Assembly: GCA_002337545.1 (NCBI GenBank)
Contig: DDGE01000005.1
Location: 3,728 to 9,559 of the forward strand
DNA length: 5,832 nt
Origin: Phycisphaerales bacterium UBA1910
Lineage (GTDB): Bacteria; Planctomycetota; Phycisphaerae; Phycisphaerales; UBA1924
Direction of reading: 5' to 3'
Positions 1-4,933 of this stretch are shown piece by piece. Made by a program: the position numbers and the translations under genes. Below the pieces are notes generated by a model that was given only the letters and a program-made list of their open reading frames with translations, did no database searches and was not told the origin of the DNA. Positions within the stretch are counted from its first letter, which is position 1. Each line of letters starts with the position of its first letter.

Positions 1-972
1 CGGCGTGGCAGCGCCCGATACATCATCCACGGTTCATCCACCGCGATGAACGACGCCGCACACGCATGCGATGTTGACCCGTTCTGGTGGCGTGTCGATG
101 CCCGATCCGAACTCATCGGAACACTTGCATCACACGATGTCGTCCTTCTCGACGACGATCCTCGTCTCGAAGAGGAGGGGCGTGAGATCGAGTTTGCGCG
201 AAAACCCAACAAACTCTCGGGCTCGCTGAGCTTCGACTGGGTTCTCCGCGCAATCGAAGACACCAAACGCCCCGATGACGATCCGCTCCACGCAGACGCG
301 ATCGTCACCGCACCGATCAACAAAGAGGCGTGGGCCCTCGCGGGACGATCCAAGTACCCCGGCCATACCGAACTGCTCGCCCAGCGACTCAACTCGAAAC
401 GCAGCGCGATGATGTTCGTGGGCGACAAACTCCGTGTGATCCTCGCGACGGTGCATATCCCACTCAACGAGATCCGCGACAAACTCACGATCGGCGTGGT
501 GCACAACGCGATCGATCTCGGGCACGAAGCATGCCTCAAACTCGGGATCCCGCGCCCCCGCATCGCCGTGTGCGGCCTCAATCCCCATGCCGGGGAGAAT
601 GGTTTGATGGGCGATGAGGAGCAGCGGCTGATCGAACCCGCGATCGACCTCGCAATGAGTTCCGGGATGCAAGCCTCGGGGCCATATCCCGCGGACACGA
701 TCTACAACGCAGCCGTTGCGGGAAAATACGACCTCGTTGTCGCGATGTACCACGATCAGGGGCTCATCCCGGTGAAACTGCTCGAGCGTGACCTTGCCGT
801 GAATGTCACTCTGGGGCTGCCAACCGTCCGCACCTCCCCCGATCATGGGACCGCGTTTGATATCGCCGGCAAGGGCATCGCCCACCCCGGTTCGATGGGC
901 AACGCGATCGATCTGGCCGTCAGGATGAGCACCCCCAGCGCCTCGGAAACGCAACAAGTTTCACGCAACTGA
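1..972 (+). CDS. pdxA: 4-hydroxythreonine-4-phosphate dehydrogenase PdxA (5'-truncated by window edge)
   Basis: PdxA oxidises 4-phosphohydroxy-L-threonine with NAD(P), using a divalent metal, in the DXP-dependent pyridoxal-phosphate pathway in the cytoplasm. The frame is open from base 1. The 15 codons before the ATG at 46 still read like family sequence (RYIIHGSS), so that ATG is internal and roughly 25-35 N-terminal residues, including the glycine-rich DPAGIGPE-type motif, lie outside the window. Counting from the ATG at 46, the metal ligands are visible as H137 (TVHIPL), H181 (NPHAGENG) and H236 (YHDQG), matching E. coli H166, H211 and H266. Substrate-site residues H107/T108 (PGHTE), K244 (IPVK), N253 and R262 are also present, as is SPDHGTAFDIAG. 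All catalytic residues in view are intact. The stop is TGA at 970-972; no clear terminator follows. Family assignment is very secure. Confidence 0.95.
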   Translation, partial: RRGSARYIIHGSSTAMNDAAHACDVDPFWWRVDARSELIGTLASHDVVLLDDDPRLEEEGREIEFARKPNKLSGSLSFDWVLRAIEDTKRPDDDPLHADAIVTAPINKEAWALAGRSKYPGHTELLAQRLNSKRSAMMFVGDKLRVILATVHIPLNEIRDKLTIGVVHNAIDLGHEACLKLGIPRPRIAVCGLNPHAGENGLMGDEEQRLIEPAIDLAMSSGMQASGPYPADTIYNAAVAGKYDLVVAMYHDQGLIPVKLLERDLAVNVTLGLPTVRTSPDHGTAFDIAGKGIAHPGSMGNAIDLAVRMSTPSASETQQVSRN

Positions 973-993
973 ATGCGGGTTTATGATCTTGTG

Positions 994-1022
994 TTGACTT
1001 GGGTTCGGATCTGTGCAACACT
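994..1022 (+). promoter_or_regulatory. Weak sigma70-like promoter candidate upstream of the MATE gene
   Basis: TTGACT at 994-999 is a 5/6 match to a -35 box. A spacer of 17 leads to AACACT at 1017-1022, which keeps only the A2, A4 and T6 positions of a -10 box. It lies just after the pdxA stop and would give a leader of about 150 nt before the preferred MATE start. The -10 half is poor, so this is a tentative call. Confidence 0.25.
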
Positions 1023-1067
1023 GATCGCACTATGAAAACCCACAGCTGACAACAGACCGCTTCTTTC

Positions 1068-1086
1068 TATTCGCCATTCGCGAATA
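1068..1086. repeat. 7-bp perfect inverted repeat (TATTCGC / GCGAATA)
   Basis: TATTCGC at 1068-1074 and GCGAATA at 1080-1086 are exact reverse complements separated by five bases (CATTC). An overlapping register gives the 10-base palindrome ATTCGCGAAT at 1076-1085. It lies between pdxA and the MATE gene and ends three bases before the ATG at 1089. It could be an operator for a dimeric regulator or an RNA hairpin near a start codon. There is no T-tract, so it is not a terminator. Confidence 0.4.
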
Positions 1087-1088
1087 AA

Positions 1089-1187
1089 ATGAACAGTTGC
1101 CGCATCCCGGTTTCATCCGATGCGGTATCACTTCCCGGCATGTCCGCCGGATGCTTACGGGTTCATACCACAGGCACATTCAGATGA
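1089..1187 (+). CDS. Possible 32-codon upstream ORF overlapping the MATE start
   Basis: An ATG at 1089 opens a 32-codon frame (MNSCRIPVSSDAVSL...) that stops at TGA 1185-1187. The stop overlaps the preferred MATE ATG at 1184 as ATGA, the usual arrangement for translational coupling. The peptide has three cysteines and no recognisable family, and there is no convincing Shine-Dalgarno before its ATG. It may be a translated leader that passes ribosomes to the MATE gene, or chance. The overlap is directly visible; translation is inference. Confidence 0.25.
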   Translation: MNSCRIPVSSDAVSLPGMSAGCLRVHTTGTFR

Positions 1188-2839
1188 CAGAACAAGGCAA
1201 CCCCCACGGGGTCGAGCGCCGGGACCCTGCTCACGCAGACACCATGCCCGCGGCTGCTCCCCTGGAACAACACGACTCCCCACCCGACACACCGCCGGAC
1301 ACCTCGGCGCTCGCGGAGATGCTGCGCATCGCCATTCCCTCCGTCGCGACCATGTCGTCATACACCGTGATGCAGTTCGCTGACAAGCTCATGGTCTCCC
1401 GCATCGGGCCAGAACCGGTCTATGTCTCCGCGCAATCCAACGGCGGGATCCTGTCATGGACACTCATCGCGTTCGTGCTCGGCATGACTGGGGTCGTCAA
1501 CTCATTCGTCTCCCAGAACCTCGGCGCAAACAAGCCCGAGCGCGGTGCCGCGTACGCGTGGAACGGGCTCTGGATATGCCTGGCGTACTACATCTTTTTG
1601 ATCATCCCGGCGATCTTCGTCGTCCCGATGTATTTCCGCGCGATCCACTCCGGCCCGATCATGAGCACGCTCGTCGAGTTGGAAACGGACTACGCCATCA
1701 TCATTCTCGCGGGCTCGCTCGGTGTGATGTGCTCACGCACGGTCCATCACTACTTCTACGGGCTCCATCGCCCATGGGTGGTGCTGATCAGCGCGATCGC
1801 TGCGAACCTTGTGAATGTCGTGCTCAACCTGCTCTTCATCTTCGGCGACCAGCCCCTTGTATTCGAGGGCTGGGTCGGTGGGATCGTCAACCCGATCACG
1901 GGTGTCATCGCGTCGCTCGCTGAGCCGCTCGGGGTTGCCCCGATGGGTGTCATCGGCGCCGCATACGCGACCGTCATCGGCGGTTTCGTCGAGTTCCTGA
2001 TCCCCCTCGCTTTGTTTGTATCCCCGAAGTATGCCCGCAAGTTCGGAACGCTCAAAGCATGGAAGCTCAGCGCCGAGTGCCTCAAGGGGCTCTGGAAAGT
2101 GGGGCTCGCTCCGGGTCTGATGTTTGTCAATGAGATCGTGTGCTGGAACATGCTGATGGTCTGGCTCGTCCCGATGGGCGGAAAAGCCGCGGGCGATGAC
2201 CCAGTCTTGCACAACACCACGGGCTGGATCGCGCTGCAGTACATGCACCTGAGCTTCATGCCCGCGGTGGGGTTGTCGATCGCGGCGCAAGCCATGGTCG
2301 GCAAGTGCATGGGCATGAAACGCCCCGATCTCGCAACGAAACGCGCCTACCTTGCGCTCTACATCACGCTGGGATACATGGGGATCTGTGCGCTCGCATT
2401 CGTCATCTTCCGGGCGGAGTTGATTGCCGTGTTCATCGACGAGGCCACGCCGCCTGACCAGCGTGCCAAGCTCATCGAGATCGGGTCCGCCGTGATGATC
2501 GCCGCAGCGGTCTTCCAGCTCTTCGATGCGCTGGCGATCACGACATCCGCGGCCCTCCGAGGCGCGGGCGATACCGTCTGGCCGGGTGTCGCGACGATCG
2601 TCTTATCCTGGACCTGCATCATCGGTGTCGGCTACGGGCTCGTCTACTTTGTTCCCAGTCTGGGTTCGATGGGGCCGTGGATCGGGGCATCGCTCTACAT
2701 CATCATGCTCGGCGTGGTCCTCGGGATCCGCTTCATGCAGGGGAAATGGAAGACCCTGTCGCTTGTTGACCCCGATACGCCCGCGGACATCGACCCGATG
2801 GACGATCTGCTCGCAGATCCAACGATCGGGGCCGTCTAA
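1184..2839 (+). CDS. MATE family multidrug/toxin efflux transporter
   Basis: This inner-membrane antiporter of the NorM/DinF type exports cationic drugs or metabolites in exchange for Na+ or H+. From the ATG at 1184 it is 551 residues with about 12 hydrophobic helices from residue 45 to 520. Family hallmarks are an FADKLMVSR segment in TM1 (D67), FVSQNLGANKPERG near 108-121, NVVLNLLFIFG near 211-221, AAQAMVGKCMG near 367-377 and ALRGAGDT near 457-464. Acidic E317 and D448 sit in the TM7 and TM10 regions where NorM proteins carry coupling acids. It is about 100 residues longer than a typical 450-residue MATE: a Pro/Asp-rich, probably cytoplasmic tail at 1-44, a roughly 30-residue loop insertion after FIFG, and an acidic C-terminus. 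The frame extends upstream to TTG 1097, with ATG 1151 another option; 1184 was chosen because the upstream residues look non-coding and no site has a good Shine-Dalgarno. Substrate unknown. Confidence 0.9.
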   Translation: MTEQGNPHGVERRDPAHADTMPAAAPLEQHDSPPDTPPDTSALAEMLRIAIPSVATMSSYTVMQFADKLMVSRIGPEPVYVSAQSNGGILSWTLIAFVLGMTGVVNSFVSQNLGANKPERGAAYAWNGLWICLAYYIFLIIPAIFVVPMYFRAIHSGPIMSTLVELETDYAIIILAGSLGVMCSRTVHHYFYGLHRPWVVLISAIAANLVNVVLNLLFIFGDQPLVFEGWVGGIVNPITGVIASLAEPLGVAPMGVIGAAYATVIGGFVEFLIPLALFVSPKYARKFGTLKAWKLSAECLKGLWKVGLAPGLMFVNEIVCWNMLMVWLVPMGGKAAGDDPVLHNTTGWIALQYMHLSFMPAVGLSIAAQAMVGKCMGMKRPDLATKRAYLALYITLGYMGICALAFVIFRAELIAVFIDEATPPDQRAKLIEIGSAVMIAAAVFQLFDALAITTSAALRGAGDTVWPGVATIVLSWTCIIGVGYGLVYFVPSLGSMGPWIGASLYIIMLGVVLGIRFMQGKWKTLSLVDPDTPADIDPMDDLLADPTIGAV

Positions 2840-2859
2840 CCAATGGTTTCGCATGGGTT

Positions 2860-2880
2860 TGGGGCGATTCTGTCGCCCCA
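2860..2880 (+). terminator. 8-bp hairpin after the MATE gene, possible weak terminator
   Basis: TGGGGCGA at 2860-2867 pairs perfectly with TCGCCCCA at 2873-2880 around a five-base loop (TTCTG), 20 bases after the MATE stop. No T-tract follows on either strand, so it is not a canonical intrinsic terminator. It may end or stabilise the MATE transcript's 3' end, or act with a termination factor. Confidence 0.45.
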
Positions 2881-2897
2881 TGCCCGTGCTTTGCCAG

Positions 2898-2926
2898 TGG
2901 AGTCTGCCGGGTTCTTTGCCTAGAAT
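2898..2926 (+). promoter_or_regulatory. Promoter candidate for the TPR-alphaCTD gene
   Basis: TAGAAT at 2921-2926 matches the -10 consensus at 5 of 6 positions. At a 17-base spacing the -35 position is TGGAGT (2898-2903), a weak 3/6 match. Transcription would begin near 2932-2934, leaving a leader of about 40 bases before the ATG at 2974. It lies after the 2860-2880 hairpin, which fits an independent transcription unit. Confidence 0.35.
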
Positions 2927-2933
2927 CCGATTC

Positions 2934-2951
2934 CGCCCGATCCGCCGGGCG
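2934..2951 (+). other. Small GC hairpin in the 5'UTR of the TPR-alphaCTD gene
   Basis: CGCCCG at 2934-2939 pairs with CGGGCG at 2946-2951 around a six-base loop, ending 11 bases before the ribosome binding site. If the promoter at 2898-2926 is right, this stem sits at the very 5' end of the mRNA, where it could protect the transcript. It may also be a chance pairing in GC-rich DNA. Confidence 0.25.
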
Positions 2952-2962
2952 TTGAACCGATC

Positions 2963-2968
2963 AGGAGA
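2963..2968 (+). promoter_or_regulatory. Ribosome binding site of the TPR-alphaCTD gene
   Basis: AGGAGA ends five bases before the ATG at 2974. It is the clearest Shine-Dalgarno in the window and fixes the start of this gene. Confidence 0.75.
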
Positions 2969-2973
2969 ACTGA

Positions 2974-3918
2974 ATGTCGAACGATCCCATGGACATGGTG
3001 GTCGGTGCCTCGGGCACCTCGACCGTTGACACGAAAGCCGCGACCGATCTGCTCGAGCAGGGTCAGAAGGCCTTTGACGAAGGCGATCGCTCCGGCGCGA
3101 TCGAATCGTTCCGCAAGGCGATTGCCGCGGACCCGACGCACATGGATGCCGCGTTCAAACTCGCGTATGTCCTCGATCTATCGGGTGAGGAAGAGGAAGC
3201 CCTCGCGCTCTACGAGCGTGTGTGCGACAACTCCCCCGCGCCGATCAACGCACTCATGAACCTCGCGGTCATGTATGAAGATCAGGGCGACTATGTTCGT
3301 GCGGAGCGCTGCCTGCGACAGATCCTCGACACCAACCCCAGCCACACACGCGCACGCCTCTTTATGCAGGATGTGATCGCGTCCAAGGGGATGGTCATCG
3401 AGGAAGAGAACGAGCGCGACATCATGAAGCGCCGCGCACTACTCGACACCCCCGTCACGGACTTCGAGCTCACCGTTCGTGCACGAACCTGTCTCAAGAA
3501 GATGAACATCCGTACGCTTGGCGACCTGATCCGCATCAACGAAGCGGAACTCATGAGCTACAAGAACTTCGGCGAGTCCTCGCTCGAAGAAATCAAGCGG
3601 ATGCTCGCGGCCAAGGGGCTCCGTCTCGGACAGGGACGCGAGGACGCGCACCGCGTCGCTCGTCGCCAGATCCTCGAGAAGCTCAAGGGCACCGGCAAGG
3701 AAGGGCTCCTCAACAAGCCCGTCTCCGAACTCCAGCTCTCAGTGCGTGCACGCAAGGCGCTCCAGATGCTCAACATCCAGAGCATCGGCGACCTCTGCTC
3801 GCACACCGAAGCCGAACTCATGGGCGTCAAAAACTTCGGCGCTACCTCGCTCGTCGAGATCAAGGAAAAGCTCGTCAACTGCGGGCTCTCACTGCGTGAG
3901 CTCGACGAGAACGAGTGA
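2974..3918 (+). CDS. TPR protein with two tandem RNA polymerase alpha C-terminal-like domains
   Basis: This is a 314-residue soluble protein without signal peptide or membrane segment. Residues about 22-122 form three TPR units (A/G-x-DLLEQG, FKLAYVLDLSG and MNLAVMYEDQGDY helices, each ending in an NP/DP/NSP turn), a protein-binding scaffold. Two copies of the RpoA C-terminal domain fold follow, at about 155-219 and 246-308, joined by a basic linker. The copies are about half identical (33 of 64 aligned positions by hand). The E. coli alpha R265 DNA contact is kept in both (R169, R258), as are the G296, S299 and E302 equivalents (G200/S203/E206 and G289/S292/E295). N268 and K298 are replaced (T172, K261; S202, T291). 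It lacks the alpha N-terminal assembly domain, so it is not RpoA. Likely role: binding DNA, sigma or a transcription factor while the TPRs recruit a partner. The role is inference; the domain calls are strong. It is monocistronic, with its own ribosome binding site and terminator. Confidence 0.9.
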   Translation: MSNDPMDMVVGASGTSTVDTKAATDLLEQGQKAFDEGDRSGAIESFRKAIAADPTHMDAAFKLAYVLDLSGEEEEALALYERVCDNSPAPINALMNLAVMYEDQGDYVRAERCLRQILDTNPSHTRARLFMQDVIASKGMVIEEENERDIMKRRALLDTPVTDFELTVRARTCLKKMNIRTLGDLIRINEAELMSYKNFGESSLEEIKRMLAAKGLRLGQGREDAHRVARRQILEKLKGTGKEGLLNKPVSELQLSVRARKALQMLNIQSIGDLCSHTEAELMGVKNFGATSLVEIKEKLVNCGLSLRELDENE

Positions 3919-3940
3919 TCCACAATCGACCCGATTTCAA

Positions 3941-3971
3941 AGCACCCGCCCTTTCGGCGGGTGTTTTTCTT
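3941..3971 (+). terminator. Intrinsic terminator after the TPR-alphaCTD gene
   Basis: CACCCGCC at 3943-3950 pairs with GGCGGGTG at 3956-3963 around a five-base loop (CTTTC), extendable by G-U and A-U pairs at the base. TTTTTCTT follows at 3964-3971. It starts 23 bases after the stop codon and is a textbook rho-independent terminator. Confidence 0.9.
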
Positions 3972-3998
3972 GCACCCCTGGCGCTGTCTTTGTATACT
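3970..3998 (+). promoter_or_regulatory. Sigma70-like promoter of the RNHCP gene
   Basis: TTGCAC (3970-3975) and TATACT (3993-3998, 5/6 of the -10 consensus) are exactly 17 bases apart. A TG lies directly before the -10. The -35 box begins inside the T-tract of the preceding terminator, so one unit ends where the next begins. Expected transcript start is near 4004-4006, giving a leader of about 120 bases before the TTG at 4126. Confidence 0.6.
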
Positions 3999-4025
3999 CC
4001 ACGCTGATGCTAGCGCCCATTGCCT

Positions 4026-4121
4026 GAATCCCGACCCGAGTTGTTCTGAGTACTCGACGCGAGCAGCGATGCTCGCATGACCTTTGAGCGTCACAAATTT
4101 TGTGTGCGCCATAAGGGATTC
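4026..4121 (+). ncRNA. Candidate structured 5' leader able to mask the RNHCP ribosome binding site
   Basis: GAATCCC (4026-4032) is the exact reverse complement of GGGATTC (4115-4121), which carries the GG of the next gene's TAAGG Shine-Dalgarno. Three hairpins lie between them. The first is CGAGT/ACTCG (4037-4041 with 4052-4056). The second is GCGAGCA/TGCTCGC (4059-4065 with 4070-4076), closed by a GCGA tetraloop of the GNRA type. The third is GCG-CACA/TGTG-CGC (4088-4095 with 4103-4109, one bulged T). Together they make a four-helix junction that resembles a cis-regulatory RNA. It matches no riboswitch class I can recall. The pairings are visible; function is inference, and a single 7-bp closing helix can arise by chance. 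Confidence 0.35.
4112..4116 (+). promoter_or_regulatory. Ribosome binding site that selects the TTG start of the RNHCP gene
   Basis: TAAGG at 4112-4116 matches the first half of TAAGGAGG and lies nine bases before TTG 4126. The alternative in-frame TTG at 4084 has no such signal and falls near the third leader hairpin, so the later start is favoured. Confidence 0.5.
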
Positions 4122-4125
4122 TCCA

Positions 4126-4515
4126 TTGAAACATCACGACAAGCACGCCCGCAACACAGGCGGGTTTACATGCGTGCACTGCAAGTGCACAATCTCATAC
4201 CAATCGTTCGGCACACGCCAACGCAACCATTGCCCATCATGCCTCTGGTCACGCCATGTGGACGAGAAGATCGGGGATCGAAGATCGCCGTGCAATCAAC
4301 CCATGGAACCGATCTCGATCGCGACGAAGTCTGACGGCGAATGGTCGATCGTGCATAAATGCGTCGGGTGCGGCCAACTCCGCACCAACCGCATCGCGGG
4401 TGACGACGACGAGCTCGTGCTCCTCGCGTTGGCGTTGCGACCCATCAGCGCTCCCGCGTTCCCGCTCGATCAGTTCCCGCAGATGCGACAACGCGGGTTT
4501 GAACCACGGTACTGA
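4126..4515 (+). CDS. RNHCP domain-containing protein (zinc-ribbon-like, function unknown)
   Basis: From TTG 4126 this is a 129-residue protein. It carries the sequence that names the RNHCP family: RNHCP at residues 33-37, followed by S-C39 and HVDEKIGDR. Before it is FTCVHC (C16, C19); after it are C56, HKCVGCG (C79, C82) and NRIAGDDDE. The paired cysteines suggest one or two zinc-binding knuckles; metal binding is inferred. The family is widespread in bacteria and has no established function that I know of. The C-terminal 30 residues are a Pro/Arg-rich tail after the conserved domain. The frame is open back to TTG 4084, limited by a TGA at 4078, which would add 14 poorly family-like residues. 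It appears monocistronic, with its own promoter and a terminator directly after the stop. Its stop abuts that of the convergent BFD-like gene. Confidence 0.85.
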   Translation: MKHHDKHARNTGGFTCVHCKCTISYQSFGTRQRNHCPSCLWSRHVDEKIGDRRSPCNQPMEPISIATKSDGEWSIVHKCVGCGQLRTNRIAGDDDELVLLALALRPISAPAFPLDQFPQMRQRGFEPRY

Positions 4516-4830
4516 TTACGAATCGTCCGAGCACCCGGGTTCGCCCGGGTGCTTTTCTGCGCCAGCACCGTCCCGCTCGCCCGTTTCGCGAAACTTCGCC
4601 CGACCGCTCGCGTAATCCTCGGCGCTCCCGATGATGTCGGGGTCTGGTTGACCTTCGCAGTGCTGCTTGTGCAGGTGCTTGAGGTACGGCACGCACCATC
4701 CGCACCCGGTACCCGCGCCCAGGCACTCGCTGATCAGCGACGCGACGGGCGGGTCCTCCCGGCGGAGGTAGTTCACGATCTTCCGCTTGGATACGCGGAA
4801 GCACAGGCATACATGATCATCGGGCCGCAT
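4516..4830 (-). CDS. BFD-like [2Fe-2S]-binding protein
   Basis: This 104-residue protein resembles bacterioferritin-associated ferredoxin, which carries electrons to bacterioferritin to release stored iron; related domains occur in nitrite reductases and other redox enzymes. The cluster ligands are visible as VCLC (C8, C10) and GTGCGWC (C43, C46). The spacing of 32 residues between the pairs is close to that of E. coli Bfd (31). The conserved core ends near residue 55; the remaining half is a polar, charged tail absent from the 64-residue E. coli protein. ATG 4830 was chosen because the core begins seven residues later. An in-frame TTG at 4848 would add six residues and has a possible AGGG before it. 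No ferritin gene lies in the window, so the partner is unknown. It is convergent with the RNHCP gene and divergent from the membrane protein at 4934. No confident promoter or Fur box was seen upstream. Confidence 0.85.
   Translation of the reverse strand: MRPDDHVCLCFRVSKRKIVNYLRREDPPVASLISECLGAGTGCGWCVPYLKHLHKQHCEGQPDPDIIGSAEDYASGRAKFRETGERDGAGAEKHPGEPGCSDDS
4531..4556 (+). terminator. Intrinsic terminator of the RNHCP gene, inside the convergent gene's coding end
   Basis: GCACCCGGG (4531-4539) and CCCGGGTGC (4544-4552) form a perfect 9-bp stem around a TTCG loop, followed by TTTTCT on the + strand, 15 bases after the RNHCP stop. On the minus strand the same bases encode residues within the last dozen of the BFD-like protein and have no T-tract after them, so termination should work only for the + transcript. 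Confidence 0.85.
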
Positions 4831-4924
4831 ACCGGATTCTACATCCAAACCCGCACCCTGACGCCGGTTATGGGCGAACAGTGGGGAAGTCGGCTACTGT
4901 ATTCATTCAACGAATCGTGTCCCC

Positions 4925-4928
4925 GGAG
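4925..4928 (+). promoter_or_regulatory. Ribosome binding site of the spermidine-synthase-like membrane gene
   Basis: GGAG lies five bases before ATG 4934. It supports that start, as the conserved first helix begins at once after it. The region 4831-4933 upstream shows no good -35/-10 pair on either strand. Confidence 0.45.
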
Positions 4929-4933
4929 CCTGC

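Noticed and set aside
130..957. 275-codon minus-strand frame opposite pdxA
   Set aside because: No recognisable family or motif, and it is fully antisense to a gene with all catalytic residues intact. Long antisense frames are common in GC-rich coding DNA.
1097..1183. N-terminal extension of the MATE protein from TTG 1097
   Set aside because: The 29 extra residues look unlike a MATE N-terminus, TTG 1097 has no Shine-Dalgarno, and ATG 1184 is available with a stop/start overlap. It cannot be fully excluded.
1733..2316. Two minus-strand frames of about 185 codons inside the MATE gene
   Set aside because: Both are antisense shadows of transmembrane coding sequence without family features, and they overlap each other in different frames.
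4026..4121. Cloverleaf-like fold with a 7-bp closing stem, considered as a tRNA
   Set aside because: There is no TTCRA T-loop, no GG-containing D-loop, the candidate anticodon loop has the wrong size, and the spacing is too long. It is better read as an mRNA leader structure.
4077..4334. 85-codon + frame starting at ATG 4077 overlapping the RNHCP gene
   Set aside because: Out of frame with the RNHCP domain, no recognisable motif, and its 5' part lies in the structured leader.
4831..4933. Possible divergent promoters or Fur box between the BFD-like gene and the membrane gene
   Set aside because: No -35/-10 pair with acceptable spacing on either strand and no match to a Fur box; only short AT-rich pieces such as TATTCATTCAACGAAT are present.
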